Under the pieces are notes generated by a model, which did not search any database, was not told where the DNA came from, and was given only the letters and a program-made list of their open reading frames with translations. Shown here in pieces: positions 27,728 through 37,051 of a stretch of DNA of 64,000 nt; position 1 is the stretch's first letter; the number at the start of each line of letters is the position of its first letter. The DNA is taken from the NCBI RefSeq assembly GCF_014648315.1, contig NZ_BMQW01000006.1:62001-126000 (forward strand), read 5' to 3'. Source of the DNA: Shewanella ulleungensis (GTDB lineage Bacteria > Pseudomonadota > Gammaproteobacteria > Enterobacterales > Shewanellaceae). Both the position numbers and the translations under genes were made by a program.

Positions 27728-29422
27728 ATGACCAAAACCTCTACACTTGCTAATGCCAATATCTGTCAGCACCTTAAAACGGCGGCGCAAGCTATGCCTA
27801 CCGGACTTGCTGTTGCTGTGCAACACGCTAAGCAGGGCCAGTTCAATTATCAAGAAATCGACTTTGCTACCTTACATCAACAATCAGACATGATTGCCAA
27901 AGGGCTTATTCAATACGGTATCAAGCGTGGCATGAAAGCCGTGTTAATGGTTACCCCAAGCATTGAGTTTTTCTCGTTAACATTTGCCTTGTTCAAAGCC
28001 GGGATCATTCCAATTTTAGTTGACCCAGGTATGGGCATCAAAAACCTTAAACAGTGTTTTGATGAATCGCAACCAGACGCTTTTATCGGTATCCCGAAAG
28101 CGCACATCGCCAGACGTGTACTGGGGTGGGGTAAAAGCAGTGTTAAACAGGTAATTAATGTCGGTGGTTCAGGCATTGAACGTTGGTTAACAAATGCCAC
28201 AAGTTTAGAAACTATTACCGAAATAGGCCGAAATGAGGCTTATCCTTTTGAAATGGCCCTGCTAAAGCCAGATGATATGGCCGCTATTTTGTTTACCAGT
28301 GGTAGCACCGGCACTCCCAAAGGTGTGGTGTACAGTCATGCCATGTTTGAAGCGCAAATAAGCGCACTTAAACACGATTACGGTATCGCTCCTGGTGAGC
28401 GAGATTTAGCCACTTTCCCGCTGTTTTCATTATTTGGCCCAGCGCTTGGCATGGCATCGATTGTGCCAGACATGGATGCCAGTAAACCTATTACCGCAAA
28501 CCCAGCCAATTTGTTTGCGGCAATCGAGCAATATCAATGTAGCAATATGTTTGTTAATCCAGCTTTGCTAGAGCGATTAGGTCAAGCTGGTGAGCAAACT
28601 CAGCATAAACTGACTAGCGTTAAGCGAGTGATATCAGCAGGCGCACCGGCAACGATTAGTTCTATTAAACGTTTTAGCCAAATGCTCAACCCACAAGTTG
28701 AAGTGCTTAACTCTTATGGTGCCACTGAATCGTTACCTATTAGCATGATTGGTAGTCATGCGTTGTTTGCGACCAGTGAACTGACCGATCAAGGTAAAGG
28801 CATATGTGTCGGCAAACCGATATCGTCGGTTAGTGTTGATATTATTGCCATTACAGATAAAGTCCAATCAGATTGGTCTGAAGTTAAAAAGCTTAGCGCA
28901 AATGAAATTGGCGAAATTGTTGTGAGCGGCCCAATGGTTAGCCAAGCCTATTATCAACGTCAACATGCTACTGAATTAGCTAAAATTAATCACGGTGAAC
29001 ATGTTAAACACCGCATGGGTGACGTGGGGTATTTAGACGATAACGGCTTATTATGGATGTGTGGTCGTAAAGGTCATATTGTTGATGCTACGCGTGGACA
29101 ACAAAGAATTAAGCGTTTTTATACACTACCTTGTGAGCGGGCATTTAACACTCATCCACAAGTAAAACGCTCGGCTATTGTTGGTGTTAAGGTTGGCGAT
29201 AATATCGTGCCGGTATTGTGCATTGAACTACAAAAAGACATTGTTTGCTCCACTTCAAAAACGCTATATAAAGAACTTTTAGCCATTGCAGAACAATACC
29301 CGCATACAGACGGAATAGGGCGTTTTTTAATTCATCCAGAATTCCCAGTAGATGTACGTCACAACGCCAAAATATTTAGAGAGAAACTTGCCCTTTGGGC
29401 ACAAAAGCAGTGGAAAGAATAA
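27728..29422 (+). CDS. oleC: OleC, beta-lactone synthetase (AMP-ligase family)
   Basis: OleC uses ATP to cyclise the 2-alkyl-3-hydroxyacid made by OleD into a beta-lactone. The 564-residue protein has the acyl-adenylate core: P-loop [16 protein letters not shown], the [10 protein letters not shown] motif and the [13 protein letters not shown] region. The N-terminal domain carries [12 protein letters not shown], typical of the OleC branch. The start lies about 120 bases after oleB, with only a weak ribosome-binding site. Confidence 0.92.
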   Translation: MTKTSTLANANICQHLKTAAQAMPTGLAVAVQHAKQGQFNYQEIDFATLHQQSDMIAKGLIQYGIKRGMKAVLMVTPSIEFFSLTFALFKAGIIPILVDPGMGIKNLKQCFDESQPDAFIGIPKAHIARRVLGWGKSSVKQVINVGGSGIERWLTNATSLETITEIGRNEAYPFEMALLKPDDMAAILFTSGSTGTPKGVVYSHAMFEAQISALKHDYGIAPGERDLATFPLFSLFGPALGMASIVPDMDASKPITANPANLFAAIEQYQCSNMFVNPALLERLGQAGEQTQHKLTSVKRVISAGAPATISSIKRFSQMLNPQVEVLNSYGATESLPISMIGSHALFATSELTDQGKGICVGKPISSVSVDIIAITDKVQSDWSEVKKLSANEIGEIVVSGPMVSQAYYQRQHATELAKINHGEHVKHRMGDVGYLDDNGLLWMCGRKGHIVDATRGQQRIKRFYTLPCERAFNTHPQVKRSAIVGVKVGDNIVPVLCIELQKDIVCSTSKTLYKELLAIAEQYPHTDGIGRFLIHPEFPVDVRHNAKIFREKLALWAQKQWKE

Positions 29423-29455
29423 GGCTCGTCTTAAAGTAAGCATAAGGTATTAATA

Positions 29456-30505
29456 ATGAATCTGACAGATTTACATCCTCTTGAGCAAGCTGCGCTTAAG
29501 CAATTATCATTGTCGGTCAACAAAGTCTTTGTTACCGGAGCAGGCGGTTTTTTAGGATTGGCGATTTGTCAGCGCTTACTGGCTGCAGGAATTCAGGTCG
29601 TCGGTTTCGCCCGTGGAGATTATCCAAAACTCGTTGAACTGGGCGTCGATATGCGCCAAGGCGATATTAGCGATTACGATTGCGTTAAACACGCCATGCA
29701 AGGCTGTGACTTAGTATTTCATGTGGCCTCAAAAGCGGGTGTATGGGGCAGTAAGCAAAGTTATTATTCACCTAATGTTGATGGCGCAAACAATATAATT
29801 AATGCCTGTAAAGCGCTTAATATACAACGTTTAGTGTATACCAGTACTCCAAGCGTAACCTTTGCAGGGCGTGACGAAAACGGCATTAATGAGTCAGCAC
29901 CTTACGCTGACACATACCTCAATTATTACGGCGAATCTAAAGCTATCGCAGAGCAACATGTGCTTGCTGTTAACTCCACTCAACTTCACACTACAGCTTT
30001 ACGACCACATTTAATTTGGGGGCCAAACGATCCTCATCTTGTCCCAAGAGTGATTGAGCGAGCTAAAGCCGGACGACTAAAGCTAGTTGGCCATGAAGAC
30101 AAACTGGTCGATACTATTTACGTTGATAACGCTGCTTATGCTCATGTTTTAGCGGCGTTAGATTTAGTCACTAATGCCAAGTGCGCAGGCAAAGCGTATT
30201 TTTTAAGCAACGATCAACCCATTACCATGGCTGATATGCTTAATCGTATTCTCGCCTGTGTTGATTTACCACCAGTAACCAAACGTGTTCCGGCTGTTGT
30301 TGCTTACGCTGCAGGTGTGGTACTTGAAACCGTATACGGTTTACTGAATAAATCGCAAGAACCCATCATGACGCGTTTTGTCGCAAGGCAACTCTCAACC
30401 AGCCATTACTTTGACATCAGCGCCGCTAAACAAGACTTAGGTTACCAACCACTGGTTAGCATAGATCAAGGTATGCAAAAGCTTAAGCAATCTCTATCAA
30501 GGTAA
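29456..30505 (+). CDS. oleD: OleD, NAD(P)H-dependent 2-alkyl-3-ketoacid reductase
   Basis: OleD reduces the OleA product to the 2-alkyl-3-hydroxyacid. The 349-residue protein is an extended short-chain dehydrogenase: VTGAGGFLG nucleotide-binding motif near residue 26, the conserved GDI segment, VYTSTPSV with the catalytic Ser/Thr, and Y-x-x-x-K in YYGESKAIAEQ. It starts 33 bases after oleC. Together with oleABC this is a complete head-to-head olefin pathway; in Shewanella this pathway makes a C31 polyunsaturated hydrocarbon, which I infer here from the genus. Confidence 0.92.
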   Translation: MNLTDLHPLEQAALKQLSLSVNKVFVTGAGGFLGLAICQRLLAAGIQVVGFARGDYPKLVELGVDMRQGDISDYDCVKHAMQGCDLVFHVASKAGVWGSKQSYYSPNVDGANNIINACKALNIQRLVYTSTPSVTFAGRDENGINESAPYADTYLNYYGESKAIAEQHVLAVNSTQLHTTALRPHLIWGPNDPHLVPRVIERAKAGRLKLVGHEDKLVDTIYVDNAAYAHVLAALDLVTNAKCAGKAYFLSNDQPITMADMLNRILACVDLPPVTKRVPAVVAYAAGVVLETVYGLLNKSQEPIMTRFVARQLSTSHYFDISAAKQDLGYQPLVSIDQGMQKLKQSLSR

Positions 30506-30728
30506 TGCTCTTGTTACCATTCATATTCTGCTGGTACTAATAATATGGATATAACTGATTCAAACGATGTAAACAGCTGTTTGTAACATTGTTTTTACAT
30601 CTTCTCGAGGGTTATTTTCCAGTAATCACTTGGTTATATTTTATTCCTCTGTATCTTAAATTCCGACCACCACAACAATAACCCCAAAGAGGGTAACAAC
30701 ATATAACAAGGTGGCGCAGGGAGAAGCA

Positions 30729-31913
30729 ATGCAAAATAACAATCAGGGTAAATGGAACTTAGCAACTTTAGCCATTCACGGCGGACATCAACGCGAAGCC
30801 TTTGGCTCACTCACCACACCGTTATATCAAACTGCCACCTTTGTTTTTGACAATGCCGAACAAGGCGGGGCACGTTTTGCAGGCGAAGAACCGGGTTATA
30901 TTTATACTCGTTTAGGCAACCCGACAACCGCAGAGCTTGAACGTAAAATGGCATTATTAGAAGGTGCTGAAGACGCAGCAGCAACAGCATCTGGCATGGC
31001 AGCTGTATCAAGTGCGCTGTTAACTCATTTGCACGCAGGTGATCATCTCGTTGCATCTAAAGCTGTTTATGGCTGTACGTTCGCCTTAATGACCACTCAG
31101 CTAACGCGTTTAGGCATTACGAGTACACTAGTCGACTTCACCGACATGAACGCAGTAGAGGCGGCAATCAAGCCAAACACCAAAGTGCTGTTTTGCGAAA
31201 CTCCAGTCAATCCTCACCTACAAGTGTTTGACCTCACCGCCATGGCAAACGTTGCCAAAGCGCATAATCTCGTGTCGATAGTCGACAACACCTTTATGAC
31301 ACCACTATTGCAGCAACCGCTAGCGTTAGGCATCGACATGGTCATTCACAGTGCCACCAAGTATTTAAATGGCCACGGTGATGTTATCGCAGGTATTGTG
31401 TGCGGCAATGCAGAACACATGCACCGATTAAAATACGAAATATTAAAAGACTTTGGTGGCGTGATATCTCCACACGACGCATGGTTAATCTTACGTGGTT
31501 TAAAAACCCTAGACGTACGTTTAACTCGTCATTGTGACAACGCAGAAGTGTTAGCTGAATATTTAGATAAACACCCTAAATTCAGCCAGGTCTTTTACCC
31601 AGGCTTATCTCACCACCAAGGCCACCGCTTTGTTGGTAACCAAATGAAACGCGCCGGCGGCGTTATTGCATTTGAGTTAACAGGCGACAAGCAAGATGCC
31701 ATCAACTTCGTTAATCGTGTAAAGCTATTTACCATCGCCGTAAGTTTAGGCGACGCCGAATCGCTAATCCAACACCCAGCATCCATGACACACTCACCCT
31801 ACACCCCAGAGGCACGATTAGCCGCTGGTATCACCGATAACCTACTGCGAATCTCGGTTGGCTTAGAGAATGTAGAAGACCTGATTGCAGACATAGAACA
31901 AGCACTGCTGTAG
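30729..31913 (+). CDS. megL: methionine gamma-lyase
   Basis: PLP enzyme of the Cys/Met metabolism family, 394 residues, predicted to split methionine into methanethiol, 2-oxobutyrate and ammonia. The PLP lysine lies in IHSATKYLNGHGDVIAG, and YTRLGNPT and GMAAVSSALL match the family. A Cys at the position expected for methionine gamma-lyase is visible in SKAVYGCTFAL, which favours this over cystathionine gamma-synthase. The ATG is preceded by AGGGAGA. Downstream lies a 2.5-kb repeat array. Confidence 0.82.
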   Translation: MQNNNQGKWNLATLAIHGGHQREAFGSLTTPLYQTATFVFDNAEQGGARFAGEEPGYIYTRLGNPTTAELERKMALLEGAEDAAATASGMAAVSSALLTHLHAGDHLVASKAVYGCTFALMTTQLTRLGITSTLVDFTDMNAVEAAIKPNTKVLFCETPVNPHLQVFDLTAMANVAKAHNLVSIVDNTFMTPLLQQPLALGIDMVIHSATKYLNGHGDVIAGIVCGNAEHMHRLKYEILKDFGGVISPHDAWLILRGLKTLDVRLTRHCDNAEVLAEYLDKHPKFSQVFYPGLSHHQGHRFVGNQMKRAGGVIAFELTGDKQDAINFVNRVKLFTIAVSLGDAESLIQHPASMTHSPYTPEARLAAGITDNLLRISVGLENVEDLIADIEQALL

Positions 31914-32121
31914 ATAAATGATACAAGCGGTACGTGAAAAGAAACACCTGGATCCCTGATACAAGCACTCAGGGATGACGGGCGGGTGAGGCCAAAATGC
32001 ACATTTGCTTATTTACTACACAGCTACAACGCCCACTACTCCATCGTTTGCTCATTCGTATCCAGATGATGCCCACTACCACGTCTTTTGCTCATTCGTA
32101 TACAAACAACGCCCACTATTA

Positions 32122-32612
32122 CGTCGTTCCGGCAATGCTTTTGAGCCGGAATCCAGGTGTTTTCTTTTGCTTTTGTATTTAGTAATAGAATTCTGAGCTT
32201 TGTTAAGGATCAACGAAGCTCGCATTTAACTGCTATATTTTGAGATTACTTTAATTGAGTTAAGTGTTTATGGATAAGCAATCATATATTTACATCATGG
32301 CTAATCGGCCAAATGGCACGCTCTATATTGGAGTGACGTCTGATTTAATCAGACGAAATTGGGAGCATAAAAATGGCTTGTCTGATGGTTTTACTAAAGA
32401 GCATTCAATTAAAATGTTAGTTTACTACGAAGTATTTGATGACATCTATAATGCGATTACAAGAGAGAAACAGCTTAAAAATTGGAAGCGAGAATGGAAA
32501 ATTAAATTAATTGAAAAGTTTAATCCACGCTGGGAAGATCTTGAAATTTAGATATTTAAGCGAGGCCAAAAGAAACACCTGGATCCCTGATACAAGCACT
32601 CAGGGATGACGG
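32122..32612 (+). mobile_element. gene-bearing REPIN-like element, copy 1
   Basis: A left palindrome (CGTCGTTCCGGC to CCAGGTGTT) and a right palindrome (AACACCTGGATCC to GATGACG) flank a GIY-YIG gene exactly where other pairs hold a 40-60 bp spacer. The sequence between the gene stop and the right palindrome (TTTAAGCGAGGCCAAAAG) matches the short spacers elsewhere, such as TTTAAGCAAGGTCAAAAG near 9660. I infer a mobile or formerly mobile unit; no movement is demonstrated. Confidence 0.55.
32270..32551 (+). CDS. single-domain GIY-YIG nuclease, copy 1
   Basis: A 93-residue single-domain GIY-YIG family protein. The core reads YIYIMANRPNGTLYIGVT, with Arg in SDLIRRNWEH as the usual catalytic Arg. 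Downstream are TREKQLKNWKREWK, with the metal-binding Glu, and FNPRWEDL, with the conserved Asn-Pro. No signal peptide or second domain, so DNA-end or branched-DNA cleavage is possible but unproven. ATG 32270 follows GAGTTAAGTG, a weak ribosome-binding site. The gene sits in the loop between two palindromic repeats. It differs from copy 2 by two residues. Confidence 0.85.
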   Translation: MDKQSYIYIMANRPNGTLYIGVTSDLIRRNWEHKNGLSDGFTKEHSIKMLVYYEVFDDIYNAITREKQLKNWKREWKIKLIEKFNPRWEDLEI

Positions 32613-33089
32613 GCGACTGGGCCAAAATGCACATTTGCTTATTTAGTACACAGCTACAACGCCCACTACTCCATCGTTTGCCCATTCGTATACAAACTCC
32701 GTCCACTACCACGTCGTTCCGGCAATGCTTTTTAGCCGGAATCCAGGTGTTAATTTTTATTCTTTACACAAGGTCAAAAGAAACACCTGGATCCCTGATA
32801 CAAGCACTCAGGGATGACGGGCTGGTAGGGCCAAAATGCACATTTGCTTATTTAATACACAGCTACAACGCCCACTACTCCATCGTTTGCCCATTCGTAT
32901 ACAAACTCCGTCCACTACCACGTCGTTCCGGCAATGCCGTTGAGCCGGAATCCAGGTGTTGATTTTTATTCTTTACACAAGGCCAAAAGAAACACCTGGA
33001 TCCCTGATACGAGCACTCAGGGATGACGGGCGGGTGGGGCCAAAATGCACATTTGCTTATTTAGTACACAGCTACAACGCCCACTACAA

Positions 33090-33608
33090 CGTCGTTCCGG
33101 CAATGCTTTTGAGCCGGAATCCAGGTGTTAGCTTTTCTGTTTTAAGGGCAAAGCCTAAAATACCAAGTGTCTTCAGCACTAGTAAACCTTATAAAACTGT
33201 CATTGAGTAAACCTAAGCTTCCAACTCAGCTATAATTTTTGGCAAGCTATTCATTGGAGAGATTATGAACAAGCAATCATATATCTACATAATGGCCAAT
33301 AGGCCCAATGGCACACTCTATATTGGAGTGACGTCTGATTTAATCAGACGAAATTGGGAGCATAAAAAGGGCTTATCTGACGGATTTACTAAAGAACATT
33401 CAATTAAAATGTTAGTTTACTACGAAGTATTTGATGACATCTATAATGCGATTACAAGAGAGAAACAGCTTAAAAATTGGAAGCGAGAATGGAAAATTAA
33501 ATTAATTGAAAAGTTTAATCCACGCTGGGAAGATCTTGAAATTTAGATATTTAAGCAATGTCAACAGCAACACCTGGATCCCTGATACAAGCACTCAGGG
33601 ATGACGGG
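33090..33608 (+). mobile_element. gene-bearing REPIN-like element, copy 2
   Basis: Same layout as the unit at 32122-32612: left palindrome, an upstream flank of about 130 bases, GIY-YIG gene, short tail, right palindrome. The upstream flank (about 33135-33264) has no evident similarity to that of copy 1, while the tail is shared. Confidence 0.55.
33265..33546 (+). CDS. single-domain GIY-YIG nuclease, copy 2
   Basis: Also 93 residues, differing from copy 1 only at residue 2 (N for D) and residue 35 (K for N), with the same GIY-YIG core and catalytic residues. The ribosome-binding site here is good (TGGAGAG before the ATG), unlike copy 1. A GCTATAATTTTTGG stretch near 33229 could be its -10 region. 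The first 132 bases of the gene carry 13 differences from copy 1, almost all silent, while the last 160 bases including the 3' flank are identical. Confidence 0.87.
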   Translation: MNKQSYIYIMANRPNGTLYIGVTSDLIRRNWEHKKGLSDGFTKEHSIKMLVYYEVFDDIYNAITREKQLKNWKREWKIKLIEKFNPRWEDLEI

Positions 33609-33689
33609 CGGGTGGGGCTAAACCTAGAACCTAGTACCTGATTTAAAGAAACAGTTGGAACCCTGATACAAGCACTCAGGAATGACGGG

Positions 33690-34270
33690 CGGGAGATGCT
33701 TACTGATGCATACCCACTACAAGGTTAGCAGGTAATGCTTGTCACTACTCCTTACAAACAACACCTACTATCACACCGTTAGCTCATTCGTATCCAAACA
33801 CCGTCCACTAACACGTCGTTCCGGCAATGCTGTTGAGCCGGAATCCAGGTGTTGGCTTTACGTTTTTAATACTCAAGCGAGATCAACAGCAACACCTGGA
33901 TCCCTGATACAAGCACTCAGGGATGCCGTGAGAGTAGGGCAACACCTGGCTCCCTGATACGAGCACTCAGGGATGACGTGAGAGTAGGACAACACCTGGA
34001 TCCCTGATAGAAGCACTCAGGAATGACGGGCGGGAGATGCTTACTGATGCATACCACTACAAGGTTAGCAGGTAATGCTTGTCACTACTCCTTACAAACA
34101 ACACCTACTATCACACCGTTAGCTCATTCGTATCCAAACAACGCCCACTACTACGTCGTTCCGGCAATGCTGTTGAGCCGGAATCCAGGTGTTGGCTTTA
34201 CGTTTTTAATACTCAAGCGAGATCAACAGAAACACCTGGATCCCTGATACAAGCACTCAGGGATGACGTG
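33690..34270 (+). repeat. tandem duplication of about 340 bp within the repeat array
   Basis: The segment from the GGGAGATGCTTACTGATGCA motif near 33691, through a linker with CTCCTTACAAACAACACC and a full palindrome pair, recurs nearly unchanged from about 34030. The two copies share the spacer ACGTTTTTAATACTCAAGCG, which is not seen in other pairs, so the duplication is recent. Confidence 0.8.
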
Positions 34271-34475
34271 AGAGTAGGACAACACCTGGATCCCTGATAC
34301 AAGCAATCAGGGATGACGTGCGGGTAGGGCAACACCTGGATCCCTGATACAAGCACTCAGGGATGACGTGAGAGTAGGGCAACACCTGGATCCCTGATAC
34401 GAGCACTCAGGGATGACGTGCGGGTAGGGCGACAGCTTCACCTAGAACCTAGTACCTTCTTTTACAAACACCCAC

Positions 34476-34499
34476 AAAAAAGCCCAATTTAATGGGCTT
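34476..34499 (-). terminator. Rho-independent terminator of the lapG-lapD operon
   Basis: Read on the minus strand: stem AGCCCA / TGGGCT followed by a run of T. It lies about 27 bases after the stop of the small secreted protein gene. Confidence 0.8.
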
Positions 34500-34525
34500 T
34501 ATTATTACTCAACACGCTAAAAAGC

Positions 34526-34921
34526 TTAGTTGCTAGAGATTGTTCCTGCACCGCCACCAGAACCGCCGCCAAAACCTGGGCCGCCTGGAGCAGGGGCTGC
34601 ACCAAATGCGCCGCCAGCTGCGGTTTGTAACTCTTCAAGGTTAGCTGCAACAATAGCAGGATCTATACCGTTAGCAATCGCAATAGCTAAAATTTCATCT
34701 GGGCTCAAACCGGCAGCATAAGCAGCTTGAATGGCTTCAATAATTAATGCTTCATCACCATTCGCAGCAACAAATGCATTCGCTAACTGAGCTGATACAT
34801 CAGATACGGGTGCATTCTGAGTGCTAGCGGTTAAAGTATCTTCAGCTGCAATCACACCAGCAGACATGCCGGTAGTCATTAATGCAGAAACTAATAACAG
34901 GGTTAATTTATTCTTACGCAT
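34526..34921 (-). CDS. small secreted Gly/Ala-rich protein of unknown function
   Basis: A 131-residue protein with a clear signal peptide (MRKNKLTLLLVSALMTTGMSA, cleavage probably near VIAA-ED). The middle is helical and acidic, with two similar segments (IIEAIQAAYAAGLSPDEILA and GIDPAIVAANLEELQTAAGG). The tail is low-complexity Gly/Pro (APAPGGPGFGGGSGGGAG). Its start overlaps the lapD stop by one base (TAATG), so translation is coupled and a shared role with LapD/LapG is likely. No family recognised. It could be a matrix or periplasmic partner of the protease system. Confidence 0.75.
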   Translation of the reverse strand: MRKNKLTLLLVSALMTTGMSAGVIAAEDTLTASTQNAPVSDVSAQLANAFVAANGDEALIIEAIQAAYAAGLSPDEILAIAIANGIDPAIVAANLEELQTAAGGAFGAAPAPGGPGFGGGSGGGAGTISSN

Positions 34922-37038
34922 TATGTTGCCTCGTGATTCAGTGAGTGGCTAAAGTTATTCAACTCCAATGCACTTGTCCATGTGTTTGTTGCATTAGCTG
35001 GAATGATTGTACTGAAATTCCGTACGGCATACAATCCATTCCCTTGCAAACCATCGATGTTCATGAGTGAAAAGTGTTCACCTATCATAGCTGACTCAAC
35101 CTGAGGTGCGATGATTTTAATACCGATACCATGACAAATTTGAGTGATGGTTTGTACAAAAAAGCGTGTATCCGCCTCTGCAATATCACGTACGTAACTA
35201 GCATCAATCTTAATGTAATCAATGTTTAAGTTTCTAATATAACAAAACGAAGTCAAACTTGAACCAAAACGTTCAATCGCAATATCAATATCGAATTGTT
35301 TCGCCTGACGAATAAATCTTTCAGTCGACTCCAGAGAAAGCATCGCAGCAGATTCGTTAAATTCATACAAAAGTGGTGGAAGCGTTTTGTGCATTTTTTG
35401 ATAAAGATCGAACAACCATTCAGTAAATACCGGATTATGTAACGCTCGGTTACTAATATTAATCGCTACTCGAGTATGTTCTATGTGTTGTAACTTATAA
35501 AAAATGAAGCACACAACAGCTTGTTCTAACTCTTGTAGAACACCAAGTCGTTCTGCCATTGCAAAAACATCCAGTGTCGATAACACTTCGCCTTCAACTT
35601 TAAAACGAACAAACGATTCTACATATAAAATTGACTGATTATTATCAACCACAGGTTGCAGCATTAAATCGAATATTTTGTCCAATGGGATACATTTAAT
35701 GGCAAAGTCTTTGCTATTACAATGACTGATCTCATTTTTAAAGTATTCAGTAAACTGGGTTAAAATACCGACCCATTCTACGCGAGAATGGTTTTTTTTC
35801 ATCATCTGCGCCGTGACTAATCCTTTATTATTTTCGGCATATTGATTATGCACAAGCTGGTGGTCTAAACGCTTCACCACTTCAGCAAAATCTTCCTGGT
35901 GATTAACTCGTGTAAGCGAGTGCTTAGCAAAACCATTATTAAATCGACTTGAACTCTCAATCATAATATTAGCGGCAATTTGTTCATCAATCTCTTTTGC
36001 TGCTTCTTCAGTTAACAAGCTTAAAAAAGCAAATTCTGAGCCGGAAATACGATAAAACGTGGCGTCCTGTAAAGCACTTATTTGTTTACTGAATAACTGT
36101 GCGCCAGACAAAATATAATCATCACCACTGCCATAACCTTCATTGTCGTTAACATGTTTTAAAGATGTCATAGACACCAGGCCTAAATAAAATCGATTAC
36201 CATGCTGGTCGTACTCAGCTTGAATAGACTCAAAGCGTTTTAATAAAGCGCGGCGATTAGGTAATCCAGTATGTGGATCGATATACACTTCTTTTGACAA
36301 GGCTTCTGCTAGCTGGGTTTGTTCGTTAAACGATCGTTGAACGTTCTCAACCATACGATTAATTGCATTAACTACAGTTCGCAGTTCCGAGGTGAAAGGG
36401 TTAATTGAATTAATACTAAAGCGTTTTTGAATTACCGACTCAGCTTGTTTTTCTATGCTGCGCAGTGGATTTAACACTGCTTTCAAAATCAAATAAGCAC
36501 AAATAAGAGCGATAAATAATTGTAATAGGGTAGTCACTAAACTGCTTAGCGCATGATCCCACAAACTTTTGTAAGACGTGCCAGCATGTGACTGCACCTC
36601 AAGTTGTCCAGCAATACGCCAGCCATCGCTGACTTCGCTGGTCATAACCGGTGGGTGCAAAGTAAACCAATCAATAAACCATTTCGGTACACCAAAGTTA
36701 CCTTGTGGATTAGTGCGCTCAAATATCAGTTTGCCATCTAAATCGGTAAACGTAATATGTTGATAATAGCCCGAATCGAAAATCGCGTTAGTCATTGTTT
36801 CGGCAATAACTAAGCCTTCTTCATCCATATACGGTGAAATAGATAAACCTAAACTGTGAGCAGCTCCTTGCGCATGTGAGGCAAGTTGTTCATTTAGGTA
36901 AGTCCGCATATTAGCCACGTTGTTATAAAGCGCCGCTCCAAAGCTAAAAATAGATAAGCAGCTTATTAGCAGATATAACTGCAACCTTAATGATATTCCT
37001 TTAGTAAACATTGTCCTCGCCACCATCATTTGCTCCAT
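34921..37038 (-). CDS. lapD: LapD-like c-di-GMP receptor (degenerate GGDEF-EAL)
   Basis: A transmembrane receptor of 705 residues. An N-terminal membrane helix (near residue 20) is followed by a periplasmic LapD_MoxY_N-type domain (AHSLGLSISPYMDEEGLVI and following), a second helix near 165-187, a HAMP segment, and GGDEF and EAL domains. Both catalytic motifs are degenerate: GSEFA in place of GGDEF, and ESFVR in place of EAL. This fits LapD, which binds c-di-GMP inside the cell and sequesters the LapG protease in the periplasm. Starts are ambiguous; ATG 37011 has the better GAGG site and would remove nine residues. It follows lapG by 13 bases. Confidence 0.88.
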   Translation of the reverse strand: MEQMMVARTMFTKGISLRLQLYLLISCLSIFSFGAALYNNVANMRTYLNEQLASHAQGAAHSLGLSISPYMDEEGLVIAETMTNAIFDSGYYQHITFTDLDGKLIFERTNPQGNFGVPKWFIDWFTLHPPVMTSEVSDGWRIAGQLEVQSHAGTSYKSLWDHALSSLVTTLLQLFIALICAYLILKAVLNPLRSIEKQAESVIQKRFSINSINPFTSELRTVVNAINRMVENVQRSFNEQTQLAEALSKEVYIDPHTGLPNRRALLKRFESIQAEYDQHGNRFYLGLVSMTSLKHVNDNEGYGSGDDYILSGAQLFSKQISALQDATFYRISGSEFAFLSLLTEEAAKEIDEQIAANIMIESSSRFNNGFAKHSLTRVNHQEDFAEVVKRLDHQLVHNQYAENNKGLVTAQMMKKNHSRVEWVGILTQFTEYFKNEISHCNSKDFAIKCIPLDKIFDLMLQPVVDNNQSILYVESFVRFKVEGEVLSTLDVFAMAERLGVLQELEQAVVCFIFYKLQHIEHTRVAINISNRALHNPVFTEWLFDLYQKMHKTLPPLLYEFNESAAMLSLESTERFIRQAKQFDIDIAIERFGSSLTSFCYIRNLNIDYIKIDASYVRDIAEADTRFFVQTITQICHGIGIKIIAPQVESAMIGEHFSLMNIDGLQGNGLYAVRNFSTIIPANATNTWTSALELNNFSHSLNHEAT

Positions 37039-37051
37039 GTCTCATCATCGG

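Larger units (their letters stand above)
31937..34430 (+). repeat. repeat cluster C: REPIN-like array, largest in the window
   Basis: Apart from two embedded GIY-YIG genes, this 2.5 kb is built of one repeat family. Full pairs with a short spacer lie at about 32712-32821, 32921-33031, 33814-33930 and 34154-34270. Two pairs (32122-32612 and 33090-33608) enclose genes. Right-hand half units occur at about 31943-31983, 33657-33688, 33940-33980 and 33991-34028, with three more between 34280 and 34430. Linkers carry CCACTAC and CTCATTCGTAT-type direct repeats. CTAGAAC/CTAGTAC heptamers are near 33623 and 34441. Confidence 0.87.
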
